Source of the DNA: an uncultured Clostridium sp.
Lineage (GTDB): Bacteria; Bacillota; Clostridia; TANB77; CAG-508
Direction of reading: 5' to 3'
DNA: 5,289 nucleotides
Assembly: GCA_945937855.1 (NCBI GenBank)
Contig: CAMEUC010000105.1
Span: 1 to 5,289, forward strand
The position numbers and the translations under genes were made by a program. Shown piece after piece: positions 1 through 5,289 of this stretch; position 1 is the stretch's first letter; every line of letters starts with the position of its first letter. The notes under the pieces were generated by a model, which was not told the DNA's origin, searched no databases, and saw only the letters and a list, made by a program, of their open reading frames with translations.

Positions 1-389
1 CAATTATTATTTTAAATAAAATAGATTTAAATGAAAATGCTGATACGGTTACGGAATTAAGTAATTTAGGAAAAGATATTATAAAAGTTTCTATACTAGA
101 AAGAAAAGGAATTGAACAAATTTATGAAAAATTAACTGAAATGTTTAATATAAATGAAATTAGTTTAGATAATGGAAATATAATTACAAATATTAGACAC
201 AAACAGTTAATAGATTGTGCAAAACAAAATGCTAAAGAGGCAATTTGTGCATTAAAATCTAATTTGCCAGTTGATATAATAGCAATAAATATAAAAGAAA
301 TATTAGAAAATTTAGGAAAAATAACAGGGGAGAGCGTTTCAGAAGATATTATAAAAGAAATTTTTGCTAAATTTTGTTTAGGGAAATAA
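1..389 (+). CDS. mnmE: MnmE (TrmE), tRNA modification GTPase, C-terminal part
   Basis: This is the last 128 residues of MnmE, cut by the window start; the reading frame begins at base 3. MnmE is a GTPase that works with MnmG to place an aminomethyl or carboxymethylaminomethyl group on C5 of the wobble uridine of certain tRNAs. Visible here are the G4 guanine-specificity motif NKID (residues 5-8 of the fragment), a possible G5 region (KVSILERKG), the helical C-terminal domain, and the C-terminal FCLGK. That ending matches the family C-x-G-K box (usually FCIGK), whose cysteine is the conserved catalytic residue. The full protein is usually about 455-460 residues, so roughly three quarters, including the formyl-THF-binding domain and Walker A motif, lies upstream. 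The following gene is its partner mnmG, the usual arrangement in Bacillota. Identity is secure from the NKID and CxGK motifs and from the gene order. Confidence 0.95.
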   Translation, partial: IIILNKIDLNENADTVTELSNLGKDIIKVSILERKGIEQIYEKLTEMFNINEISLDNGNIITNIRHKQLIDCAKQNAKEAICALKSNLPVDIIAINIKEILENLGKITGESVSEDIIKEIFAKFCLGK

Positions 390-416
390 GATGTGAAAAG
401 TTTGAAAAACAATTAC

Positions 417-441
417 AATTTTGGAGTTTTTAGCCAAAATT
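417..441 (+). other. Weak hairpin in the mnmE-mnmG gap
   Basis: In the 101-bp gap between mnmE and mnmG, AATTTTGG (417-424) is followed after 9 bases by its perfect complement CCAAAATT (434-441). The stem is 8 bp and mostly A-T, and the downstream tract (TAATTCTTTT) is only partly T-rich. It could be a weak terminator of mnmE or a transcript hairpin, but it is too weak to call firmly. I see no convincing promoter in this gap, so mnmG may be co-transcribed with mnmE. Confidence 0.3.
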
Positions 442-469
442 TAATTCTTTTCCAAACAAGTTTATGAAT

Positions 470-477
470 AGGAAGGA
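470..477 (+). promoter_or_regulatory. Ribosome binding site of mnmG
   Basis: AGGAAGGA is the only purine-rich Shine-Dalgarno-like run near the mnmG start. It lies downstream of the ATG at 464, so that ATG is unlikely to be used. It is 13 bases from the ATG at 491, which is long but tolerable, while its first AGGA is 5 bases from the ATG at 479. The site therefore narrows the start to 479 or 491; homology favours 491. Confidence 0.5.
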
Positions 478-490
478 AATGAGATTAAAT

Positions 491-2368
491 ATGAAATATA
501 ATGCTGGAGATTATGATATCGCAGTTATTGGAGCAGGACATGCAGGCTGCGAAGCTGCACTTGCAGCTGCAAGAATGGGACAAAAAACATTACTTTTTTC
601 TATAACTTTGGAAAATATAGCAAATATGCCATGTAATCCTAATATTGGTGGAACATCAAAAGGTCATCTAGTAAGAGAGATAGATAGCCTTGGTGGAGAA
701 ATGGGTAAAAATATTGATAAAACATTTATACAATCTAAGATGTTAAATAAATCTAAAGGTCCAGCTGTATATTCTTTAAGGGCACAAGCTGATAGAAAAA
801 AATATCAACAAGAAATGAAACATACGCTTGAAAAACAGGAAAATTTGTACATAAAACAAGCAGAAATTGTTGATATAAAAGTAGAAGATAATCAAGTTGT
901 GGCTGTAGAAACTAATATAGGGGCAATTTATAATGTTAAAGCAGTTGTAATTGCAACAGGAACATATTTAAAAGGAAAAATATATATAGGTGAAGTAAAT
1001 TTTGAAAGTGGACCAGATGGTGTATTTCCAGCAAATAAGTTATCAAAATGTCTACAAAATTTAGGAATTGAGATAGTAAGATTTAAAACAGGAACACCTG
1101 CTAGAGTTAATAAAAATAGCATAGATTTTTCAAAAATGGAGATACAAAATGGAGATGACGAAATTGTTCCATTTTCTTTTGAAAATAAGAATTTACAAAT
1201 CGAACAAGTCCCTTGTTATTTAACATATACAAATGCTAGAACACATGAAATTATAAGAAAAAATTTACATAGATCTCCTCTATATTCTGGACAAATAGAA
1301 GGAACAGGACCAAGATACTGTCCATCTATTGAAGATAAGGTTGTAAGATTTGCTGATAAAGAAAGACATCAAATTTTTATAGAACCAATGGGTTTAGATA
1401 CAGATGAAATGTACGTTCAGGGTATGAGTTCATCACTTCCAGAAGATGTTCAAATTGAGATGTATAGAACAATTCCTGGTTTAGAAAATGTAGAGTTTAC
1501 AAGACCGGCGTATGCAATAGAATATGATGCAATTAACCCACAGCAATTAAAATTATCTTTGGAATTAAAAAATATAAAAGGAATGTTTTTAGCAGGTCAA
1601 ATAAATGGAACTTCTGGTTATGAAGAAGCTGCAGCACAAGGAATTGTAGCAGGAATAAATGCTGCAAGACAGCTTCAAGGAAAAGAACCTATAATTTTAC
1701 ATAGATGGGATTCTTATATTGGTGTTTTAATTGATGATATAGTGACAAAAGGAACAAATGAGCCTTACAGAATGATGACATCTAGGGCAGAATATAGATT
1801 GCTTTTAAGACAAGATAACGCAGACGAAAGATTAACAGAAATTGGGCATGAAGTGGGTCTAATTAAAGAAGATAGATACAATGAATTTAAAGCAAAAATG
1901 TTTAGGATAGAAAAAGAATTAGAAAGACTAAGAAACAGAATAATAAAACCAACTGAGGAAGTAAATAAATTTTTAGAAGAACATAATTCTTCACAAATAT
2001 CAAATGGTATAAAAGAAATAGAATTATTAAAAAGATCTGAAATAAAATATGATGATTTAAAAATTATTGATAATGAAATACCGGAACTAAATAAAATAGA
2101 TTCTGAGGAGGTAGAAATAAAAGCTAAATATGAAGGATATATAAAACTACAAATGGTACAAGTTGAAAAAATAAAAAAACTTGAAAACAAGCTATTACCA
2201 GAGGATTTAGATTATTTGAATTTAAAAGGTATAAGTTTAGAGGCAAGACAAAAATTAGATAGGTTTAGACCTAGTTCTATTGGGCAAGCTTCAAGAATTT
2301 CTGGTATTTCACCAGCAGATGTGTCTGTATTATTAATTTATTTGGAACAAAAAAAAGATAAAAAATAA
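491..2368 (+). CDS. mnmG: MnmG (GidA), tRNA wobble-uridine modification FAD enzyme
   Basis: MnmG is the FAD- and NADH-using partner of MnmE in the cytoplasmic MnmEG complex that makes the cmnm5/nm5 modification of U34 in tRNAs. The 625-residue protein (from base 491) is full length for the family. It shows the FAD-binding GAGHAG (residues 14-19), the PCNP and GGTSKG block (Cys48), the GidA signature GPRYCPSIEDKVVRF (Cys277), the second signature AGQINGTSGYEEAAAQG, the TSRAEYRLLLRQDNADERLT region, and the C-terminal helical MnmE/tRNA-binding domain ending in RFRPSSIGQASRISGISPADVSVLL. Cys48 and Cys277 are the conserved cysteines. Three in-frame ATGs are possible: 464, 479 and 491. I prefer 491 because it gives MKYNAGDYD, which aligns with the usual Bacillota N-terminus (M-x-Y-x-AGxYD). 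The AGGAAGGA at 470-477 lies between the first and last ATG and cannot serve 464. Start 479 remains possible. The gene lies 101 bp after mnmE. Confidence 0.97.
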   Translation: MKYNAGDYDIAVIGAGHAGCEAALAAARMGQKTLLFSITLENIANMPCNPNIGGTSKGHLVREIDSLGGEMGKNIDKTFIQSKMLNKSKGPAVYSLRAQADRKKYQQEMKHTLEKQENLYIKQAEIVDIKVEDNQVVAVETNIGAIYNVKAVVIATGTYLKGKIYIGEVNFESGPDGVFPANKLSKCLQNLGIEIVRFKTGTPARVNKNSIDFSKMEIQNGDDEIVPFSFENKNLQIEQVPCYLTYTNARTHEIIRKNLHRSPLYSGQIEGTGPRYCPSIEDKVVRFADKERHQIFIEPMGLDTDEMYVQGMSSSLPEDVQIEMYRTIPGLENVEFTRPAYAIEYDAINPQQLKLSLELKNIKGMFLAGQINGTSGYEEAAAQGIVAGINAARQLQGKEPIILHRWDSYIGVLIDDIVTKGTNEPYRMMTSRAEYRLLLRQDNADERLTEIGHEVGLIKEDRYNEFKAKMFRIEKELERLRNRIIKPTEEVNKFLEEHNSSQISNGIKEIELLKRSEIKYDDLKIIDNEIPELNKIDSEEVEIKAKYEGYIKLQMVQVEKIKKLENKLLPEDLDYLNLKGISLEARQKLDRFRPSSIGQASRISGISPADVSVLLIYLEQKKDKK

Positions 2369-2374
2369 TAAGCA

Positions 2375-2486
2375 AAAGACGACCGCCAAATCTCGTCGTG
2401 GTTTGATTTTTCTTTTTTAGGCACCTCTAAGTAATCCCTACTTTGGATTTTCCTAAAAAAGAAAAATGAAAACCCCTGCGTTTGGC
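2375..2486. repeat. Imperfect inverted-repeat element between mnmG and rsmG
   Basis: The core is a perfect 16-bp inverted repeat, ATTTTTCTTTTTTAGG (2406-2421) against CCTAAAAAAGAAAAAT (2452-2467), with a 30-base loop. The pairing continues outwards with small gaps: GGTTT (2400-2404) against AAACC (2469-2473), and GCCAAA (2385-2390) against TTTGGC (2481-2486), giving an element of at least 102 bp. The outer left part, with GACGACCGCC, is unusually G+C-rich for this window. The 13 bases 2375-2387 recur with one change at 5277-5289, where the window ends, which suggests a dispersed repeat family. Inside it, GACGA (2378-2382) also pairs with TCGTC (2393-2397) ahead of a T-rich run, so a terminator role for mnmG is possible. 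No T-run follows the large stem. It has no convincing coding content. Confidence 0.7.
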
Positions 2487-2518
2487 TACTTTTATAGTAA
2501 ATAAATTAATTGTTTTGT

Positions 2519-2524
2519 AGGAGG
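2519..2524 (+). promoter_or_regulatory. Ribosome binding site of rsmG
   Basis: A perfect AGGAGG stands 5 bases before the ATG at 2530 and fixes the rsmG start. The preceding 30 bases are A+T-rich, but I see no -35/-10 pair with proper spacing, so whether rsmG has its own promoter cannot be told. Confidence 0.85.
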
Positions 2525-2529
2525 AAAAT

Positions 2530-3249
2530 ATGGATTTTAATTCTTTTAAAGAGGAAATGAATATAGATTTAAATTTTTTATATATAAAATTAAATGAACG
2601 ACAATTAAAAGTTTTTTATGATTATATGAATTTACTAATAGAAAAGAATAAAGTTATGAATTTAACAGGTATTACCGGGCCTAAAGAGATTATTTTAAAA
2701 CATTTTATAGATTCTTTAACAGTATTAAAGTATATCAATGAAAATGATAGTGTAATAGATGTAGGAACTGGTGCGGGTTTTCCTGGAATACCATTAAAAA
2801 TAGCTGAAGATTCCTTAGAAATAACATTATTAGATTCTTTAAATAAAAGAATTAATTTCCTAAATGAAGTAATAGAAAATATTAATCTAAAGAAAATTAA
2901 AACAATTCATGGAAGAGCAGAGGATTCTGGTCAGAATATTGAATATAGAGAAAAATATGATGTTGCAGTATCTAGAGCAGTTGCACCTTTAAATATTTTA
3001 TTAGAATACATGTTACCATTTGTAAAAATAGGAGGAAAATGTATTTGTATGAAGGGTAGCAATTGTGCCGAAGAAATAGAAAATGCAAAAAATGCAATTG
3101 AAATTTTAGGAGGAAAAATAGAAAAAATAGAAAAATTTAATCTTCCAAATTCAGATAATAATAGAACAATTTTAATAATAAAAAAATTGAAAAAAACGGG
3201 TGGACAATATCCAAGAAAAGCCGGAATACCAACGAAAAATCCACTTTGA
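2530..3249 (+). CDS. rsmG: RsmG (GidB), 16S rRNA guanine-527 N7-methyltransferase
   Basis: RsmG transfers a methyl group from S-adenosylmethionine to N7 of G527 in the 530 loop of 16S rRNA; in other bacteria its loss gives low-level streptomycin resistance. The 239 residues match the usual family length. Visible are NLTGIT (44-49), KHFIDSL (57-63), the SAM-binding glycine loop DVGTGAGFPG (77-86), the family motif VSRAVAPL (147-154), KGSN (175-178), and the closing QYPRKAGIPTKNPL, the typical RsmG C-terminus. The ATG at 2530 follows a perfect AGGAGG. The gene sits 161 bp after mnmG, its usual neighbour, but an inverted-repeat element separates them. It ends in TGA and is followed 27 bases later by a strong terminator, so it is the last gene of its transcription unit. 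Nothing in the protein is unusual. Confidence 0.97.
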   Translation: MDFNSFKEEMNIDLNFLYIKLNERQLKVFYDYMNLLIEKNKVMNLTGITGPKEIILKHFIDSLTVLKYINENDSVIDVGTGAGFPGIPLKIAEDSLEITLLDSLNKRINFLNEVIENINLKKIKTIHGRAEDSGQNIEYREKYDVAVSRAVAPLNILLEYMLPFVKIGGKCICMKGSNCAEEIENAKNAIEILGGKIEKIEKFNLPNSDNNRTILIIKKLKKTGGQYPRKAGIPTKNPL

Positions 3250-3276
3250 AACTTTGCTAAATGACAAAAAACAAGC

Positions 3277-3308
3277 TTGTTTCACAGAGAACTGTGAAAC
3301 AATTTTTT
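3277..3308 (+). terminator. Intrinsic terminator after rsmG, with parS-like stem
   Basis: TTGTTTCACAG (3277-3287) pairs perfectly with CTGTGAAACAA (3292-3302) over 11 bp around an AGAA loop, followed at once by six T residues (3303-3308). This is a textbook Rho-independent terminator, ending the mnmG-rsmG side before parA. The stem contains TGTTTCAC (3278-3285) and GTGAAACA (3294-3301), which are exactly the two halves of the consensus parS site bound by ParB, but 8 bases apart instead of adjacent. Termination is the well-supported role; any ParB binding is speculation. Confidence 0.9.
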
Positions 3309-3341
3309 ATCCTAAAAATGAGGCTAAATAAAAATATAAGA

Positions 3342-3476
3342 TAAATTGTAATTTGGAGGTGAGAGGTGAGAAGTGTGATTGGTAAGGGCAAATCTTCGAA
3401 GAAATCACCCGAAAATCACACCTCGCACTTCACACTTCAGTTTGCAAAAGCCAACGCTTTTGCAAACTACAATTTA
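3342..3476. repeat. Nested inverted-repeat element between rsmG and parA
   Basis: This 135-bp stretch is built of three paired segments. The outer arms TAAATTGTAATTTG (3342-3355) and CAAACTACAATTTA (3463-3476) pair with one mismatch. Inside, 3356-3380 pairs with 3414-3438 over 25 positions (20 Watson-Crick, 2 G-T, 3 mismatches); its loop holds the palindrome TCTTCGAAGA (3393-3402). A third hairpin, AGTTTGCAAAAGC (3439-3451) with GCTTTTGCAAACT (3456-3468), is 13 bp, perfect, with a CAAC loop. This hairpin shares bases 3463-3468 with the outer right arm, so both cannot form in full at once. Its base composition is richer in G+C than the flanks. The form fits a small non-autonomous mobile element or a dispersed intergenic repeat. 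No flanking target duplication is clear. A 42-codon ORF lies in it but is probably fortuitous. Confidence 0.7.
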
Positions 3477-3520
3477 AAAATATTAAAGAAATAAAACTTC
3501 AAAAACATTTCTTATTTTCA

Positions 3521-3549
3521 TTGACATATTATAAAAAATTTTATATTAT
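3521..3549 (+). promoter_or_regulatory. Sigma-A-type promoter of parA-parB
   Basis: A perfect -35 box TTGACA (3521-3526) is separated by exactly 17 bases from TATTAT (3544-3549), a 5-of-6 match to the -10 consensus. The surroundings are A+T-rich. Transcription would start near 3556, leaving a short leader of about 20 bases that contains the parA ribosome binding site. With the terminator after rsmG, this makes parAB a separate transcription unit. The start position is inferred from spacing only. Confidence 0.85.
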
Positions 3550-3564
3550 TAATATGTTAAATTT

Positions 3565-3570
3565 AGGAGG
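3565..3570 (+). promoter_or_regulatory. Ribosome binding site that fixes the parA TTG start
   Basis: A perfect AGGAGG lies 7 bases before the TTG at 3578. No comparable site precedes the upstream in-frame TTG at 3521 or ATG at 3554, and both of these lie before the predicted transcript start. The site therefore decides for the TTG at 3578. Confidence 0.9.
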
Positions 3571-3577
3571 GATAAAA

Positions 3578-4342
3578 TTGGCAAAAGTAATAGCAGTAGT
3601 TAATCAAAAAGGTGGAGTTGGAAAAACAACCACAACAGTTAATTTAAGTGCAGCTCTAGCAAAAAAAGGCAAAAAAGTGTTACTAATAGACGAGGATCCA
3701 CAAGGAAATGCAACGAGTGGAGTTGGGGTAAGTAAAAATCAAGAAAAATCAATTTATGATGTTATAATTAATGAAACAGAACTAGAAGAAACAATAGTAG
3801 AAAGTAGTATAAAAAAACTATATGTTTGTCCTTCTAACATTAATTTAGCAGGAGCAGAAGTTGAATTAGTACCAATGATGGCAAGAGAAAATAAACTAAA
3901 GGCAAAAATAGATTTAATAAAAGATAAATTTGATTATATTTTAATAGATTGCCCTCCATCATTAGGTTTACTTACAATAAATGCTCTTACTGCATCTGAT
4001 TCGATAATAATACCAATACAATGTGAATATTATGCATTAGAAGGTGTTGGACAACTTATGAATACAGTAAATTTAATAAAACAACAGCTAAATAAAGATT
4101 TGTATATTGAAGGTGTTGTACTTACAATGAATGATGCAAGAACAAACTTATCAAATCAAGTTATTAGTGAAGTAAAAAGATACTTTAAAGATAATGTATA
4201 CAAAACAGTAATACCAAGAAATGTAAAACTAAGTGAAGCGCCAAGTTATGGTATGCCAATAACAACATATGCACCTCTTTCTAAAGGAGCAAGATGTTAT
4301 GAAAAACTTGCAGGTGAAGTAATAAAAACAAAGAAAAATTAA
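3578..4342 (+). CDS. parA: ParA/Soj chromosome-partitioning ATPase, TTG start
   Basis: ParA (Soj) is a Walker-type ATPase that binds DNA non-specifically as an ATP dimer, works with ParB-parS in origin segregation, and in Bacillus controls DnaA. From the TTG at 3578 the protein has 254 residues, the usual Soj length. It begins MAKVIAVVNQKGGVGKTT with the deviant Walker A motif KGGVGKTT (11-18; signature Lys11 and Lys16), then the A' motif DEDPQGN (38-44, Asp40), Walker B ILIDCPPS (121-128, Asp124), IQCEYYALEG, and PRNVKLSEAPSYGMPI near the end. These positions coincide with those of B. subtilis Soj (Gly12, Lys16, Asp40). MinD is excluded by the DPQGN motif, the missing membrane-binding tail and the adjacent parB. 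The start is set by AGGAGG at 3565-3570. A longer form from 3521 would begin inside the promoter -35 box and is rejected. parB follows after 17 bp. Confidence 0.96.
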   Translation: MAKVIAVVNQKGGVGKTTTTVNLSAALAKKGKKVLLIDEDPQGNATSGVGVSKNQEKSIYDVIINETELEETIVESSIKKLYVCPSNINLAGAEVELVPMMARENKLKAKIDLIKDKFDYILIDCPPSLGLLTINALTASDSIIIPIQCEYYALEGVGQLMNTVNLIKQQLNKDLYIEGVVLTMNDARTNLSNQVISEVKRYFKDNVYKTVIPRNVKLSEAPSYGMPITTYAPLSKGARCYEKLAGEVIKTKKN

Positions 4343-4359
4343 TATAGGGGGAAACGAAA

Positions 4360-5229
4360 ATGGCAAAAATGACAGGATTAGGAAAAGGATTAGATGCATT
4401 ATTTTCAGTAAATAATGTAGAACCTGTAAAAGAGGAAATACAAGAGGGAGAAGTAATACAAAGCTTAAAATTAATAGATGTAGAACCAAATAGAAATCAA
4501 CCAAGACAACAATTTAATAGTGAAAAAATTGATGAACTAGCAGAATCTATTAAAGAATATGGAGTAATACAACCAATAATCGTAAATAAAGAAGATGACC
4601 ATTATAAAATAGTAGCAGGAGAGAGAAGATGGAGAGCTGCTAAAAAGGCTGGTATTAGTGAAATTCCTGCAATTGTAAGAGCTTATACTGAACAAACAAA
4701 TAAAGAAATCGCTTTAATAGAAAACATCCAAAGGGAAGATTTAAACCCAATTGAAAAAGCAGTAGCAATGAAAGAATTATTAGAAAAATATCAATTAACA
4801 CAGCAACAATTATCTGATAAATTGGGGATAAGTAGAAGTGGAATTGCAAATACTATAAGAGTATTGAATTTAGATGAAAGAGTTATAGAATTAGCTAAAG
4901 CAGGTAAGTTAACAGAAGGTCATTGCAGAGCTTTACTTAGAATAGAAGATCCAGATAAACAATATGAAACTGCCAAATATATGATAGAAAGTGGAGACAG
5001 TGTAAGAGAGGCAGAAAAACAAATAATCGCAAAACAAACAAAAGGAGAAAAAACTGTCAAAAAAACAAACAATACAAGATATAATGCATTATATAGAGAT
5101 ATAGAAGATTCTTTTAGAAGTTTTTTCGGTTCAAAAGTTAAACTAAATGCAGGAAAAAGATCTGGGAAAATAATAATAGAATATTCATCAAATGAAGAAT
5201 TAGCAAGGCTTTTAGAAATTGTAAAATAA
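4360..5229 (+). CDS. parB: ParB/Spo0J chromosome-partitioning CTPase
   Basis: ParB binds parS sites near the origin, spreads as a CTP-dependent DNA clamp, loads SMC condensin and stimulates ParA. The 289 residues are full length. In order: the ParA-stimulating N-terminal peptide GLGKGLDALF (6-15); the ParB/Srx CTP-binding domain with NRNQPRQQF (44-52), GVIQPIIV (68-75), GERRWRA (87-93) and ENIQREDLNPIE (121-132); a helix-turn-helix for parS recognition, LTQQQLSDKLGISRSGIANTIRVL (146-169), followed by KLTEGHCRALLRI (183-195); a variable lysine-rich linker (about 222-238); and the C-terminal dimerisation domain (about 240-289). The GLGKGLDALF peptide and the adjacent parA mark it as Spo0J rather than the paralogue Noc. 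The ATG at 4360 has the binding site AGGGGG (4346-4351) 8 bases upstream. It starts 17 bp after parA, so the two are almost certainly co-transcribed. Confidence 0.97.
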   Translation: MAKMTGLGKGLDALFSVNNVEPVKEEIQEGEVIQSLKLIDVEPNRNQPRQQFNSEKIDELAESIKEYGVIQPIIVNKEDDHYKIVAGERRWRAAKKAGISEIPAIVRAYTEQTNKEIALIENIQREDLNPIEKAVAMKELLEKYQLTQQQLSDKLGISRSGIANTIRVLNLDERVIELAKAGKLTEGHCRALLRIEDPDKQYETAKYMIESGDSVREAEKQIIAKQTKGEKTVKKTNNTRYNALYRDIEDSFRSFFGSKVKLNAGKRSGKIIIEYSSNEELARLLEIVK

Positions 5230-5234
5230 ACGAA

Positions 5235-5247
5235 AAATTGTAATTTG
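5235..5247 (+). repeat. Direct copy of the 3343-3355 repeat end
   Basis: AAATTGTAATTTG here is identical to 3343-3355, the left outer arm of the element upstream of parA, in the same orientation. After this the sequences differ (TGCGAG here, GAGGTG there). It lies 6 bases after the parB stop codon. I see no clear terminator between parB and the window end, so the parAB transcript may end further downstream. Confidence 0.5.
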
Positions 5248-5276
5248 TGCGAGTAATTGTTTTATTGAAGATATAT

Positions 5277-5289
5277 AAAGACGTCCGCC
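5277..5289 (+). repeat. Possible start of a second copy of the 2375-2486 repeat, cut by window end
   Basis: AAAGACGTCCGCC matches AAAGACGACCGCC (2375-2387) at 12 of 13 positions in the same orientation. This G+C-rich string stands out in such A+T-rich DNA. The window ends here, so whether the rest of the element follows cannot be seen. Confidence 0.45.

Noticed and set aside
122..412. Minus-strand 96-residue hydrophobic ORF over the end of mnmE.
   Set aside because: The hydrophobicity comes from the complement of Lys/Asn/Ile-rich codons; the plus strand encodes conserved MnmE with the CxGK ending.
402..430. Promoter for mnmG beginning at TTGAAA (402-407).
   Set aside because: At 16-18 bases spacing there is no acceptable -10 box (AGTTTT and similar), so a promoter cannot be supported.
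1765..2190. Minus-strand 141-residue ORF inside mnmG.
   Set aside because: It is antisense to strongly conserved MnmG sequence, is rich in Ser, Leu, Ile and Phe as expected from reversing A+T-rich codons, and shows no motif or binding site of its own.
2406..2467. The large stem after mnmG as an ordinary intrinsic terminator.
   Set aside because: The loop is 30 bases and no T-run follows the right arm (GAAAACCCC follows), so it does not fit the standard form; it is better listed as a repeat element.
3030..3041. Strong Shine-Dalgarno plus ATG (AGGAGGAAAATG) inside rsmG, as an internal start.
   Set aside because: The ATG is out of frame and reaches a stop after six codons; the AGGAGG simply encodes the Gly-Gly of the RsmG sequence KIGGK.
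3521..3577. N-terminal 19-residue extension of ParA from TTG 3521.
   Set aside because: The TTG belongs to the -35 box TTGACA, there is no ribosome binding site, and the TTG at 3578 gives the normal Soj N-terminus with a perfect AGGAGG.
4229..4504. Minus-strand 91-residue Leu/Phe-rich ORF across the parA-parB junction, looking like a membrane protein.
   Set aside because: It covers the conserved end of ParA and start of ParB and has the composition expected of an antisense shadow in A+T-rich DNA.
5230..5289. Terminator for parAB directly after parB.
   Set aside because: No stem of useful length followed by a T-run is found in these 60 bases.

Overview
The window is a strongly A+T-rich stretch (about 70% A+T by eye) from a bacterium using the standard bacterial code: all five genes end in TAA or TGA, and tryptophan is TGG. 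It carries, all on the + strand, the end of mnmE, then mnmG, rsmG, parA (soj) and parB (spo0J). This order is the classic block beside the replication origin in Bacillota (Firmicutes), where the genes are read away from oriC. A+T richness, AGA-rich arginine codons, strong AGGAGG ribosome binding sites and the absence of a noc gene between rsmG and soj fit a Clostridia-like member. I cannot name a genus.

Layout: 1-389, 3' end of mnmE; 390-490, a gap with a weak hairpin; 491-2368, mnmG; 2369-2529, a gap filled mostly by a 102-bp imperfect inverted repeat; 2530-3249, rsmG; 3250-3577, a 328-bp gap holding in order a strong intrinsic terminator, a ~135-bp nested inverted-repeat element, and a sigma-A-type promoter; 3578-4342, parA from a TTG start; 4360-5229, parB, 17 bp after parA; 5230-5289, a gap that carries fragments resembling both earlier intergenic elements.

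The genes form two functional groups. MnmE and MnmG form the complex that modifies the wobble uridine (position 34) of certain tRNAs, and RsmG methylates 16S rRNA, so the first group serves translation fidelity. ParA and ParB form the chromosome-segregation and replication-control pair. The terminator after rsmG and the promoter before parA indicate that parAB is its own transcription unit.

The genes themselves are ordinary core genes and I see no new multi-gene system. What deserves a second look is in the gaps. The rsmG terminator stem contains both half-sites of the ParB target parS, split by 8 bp, just upstream of parAB. Two different inverted-repeat elements look like dispersed repeats, because short pieces of each recur downstream of parB. 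The parA promoter -35 box overlaps a TTG that would wrongly lengthen ParA by 19 residues.
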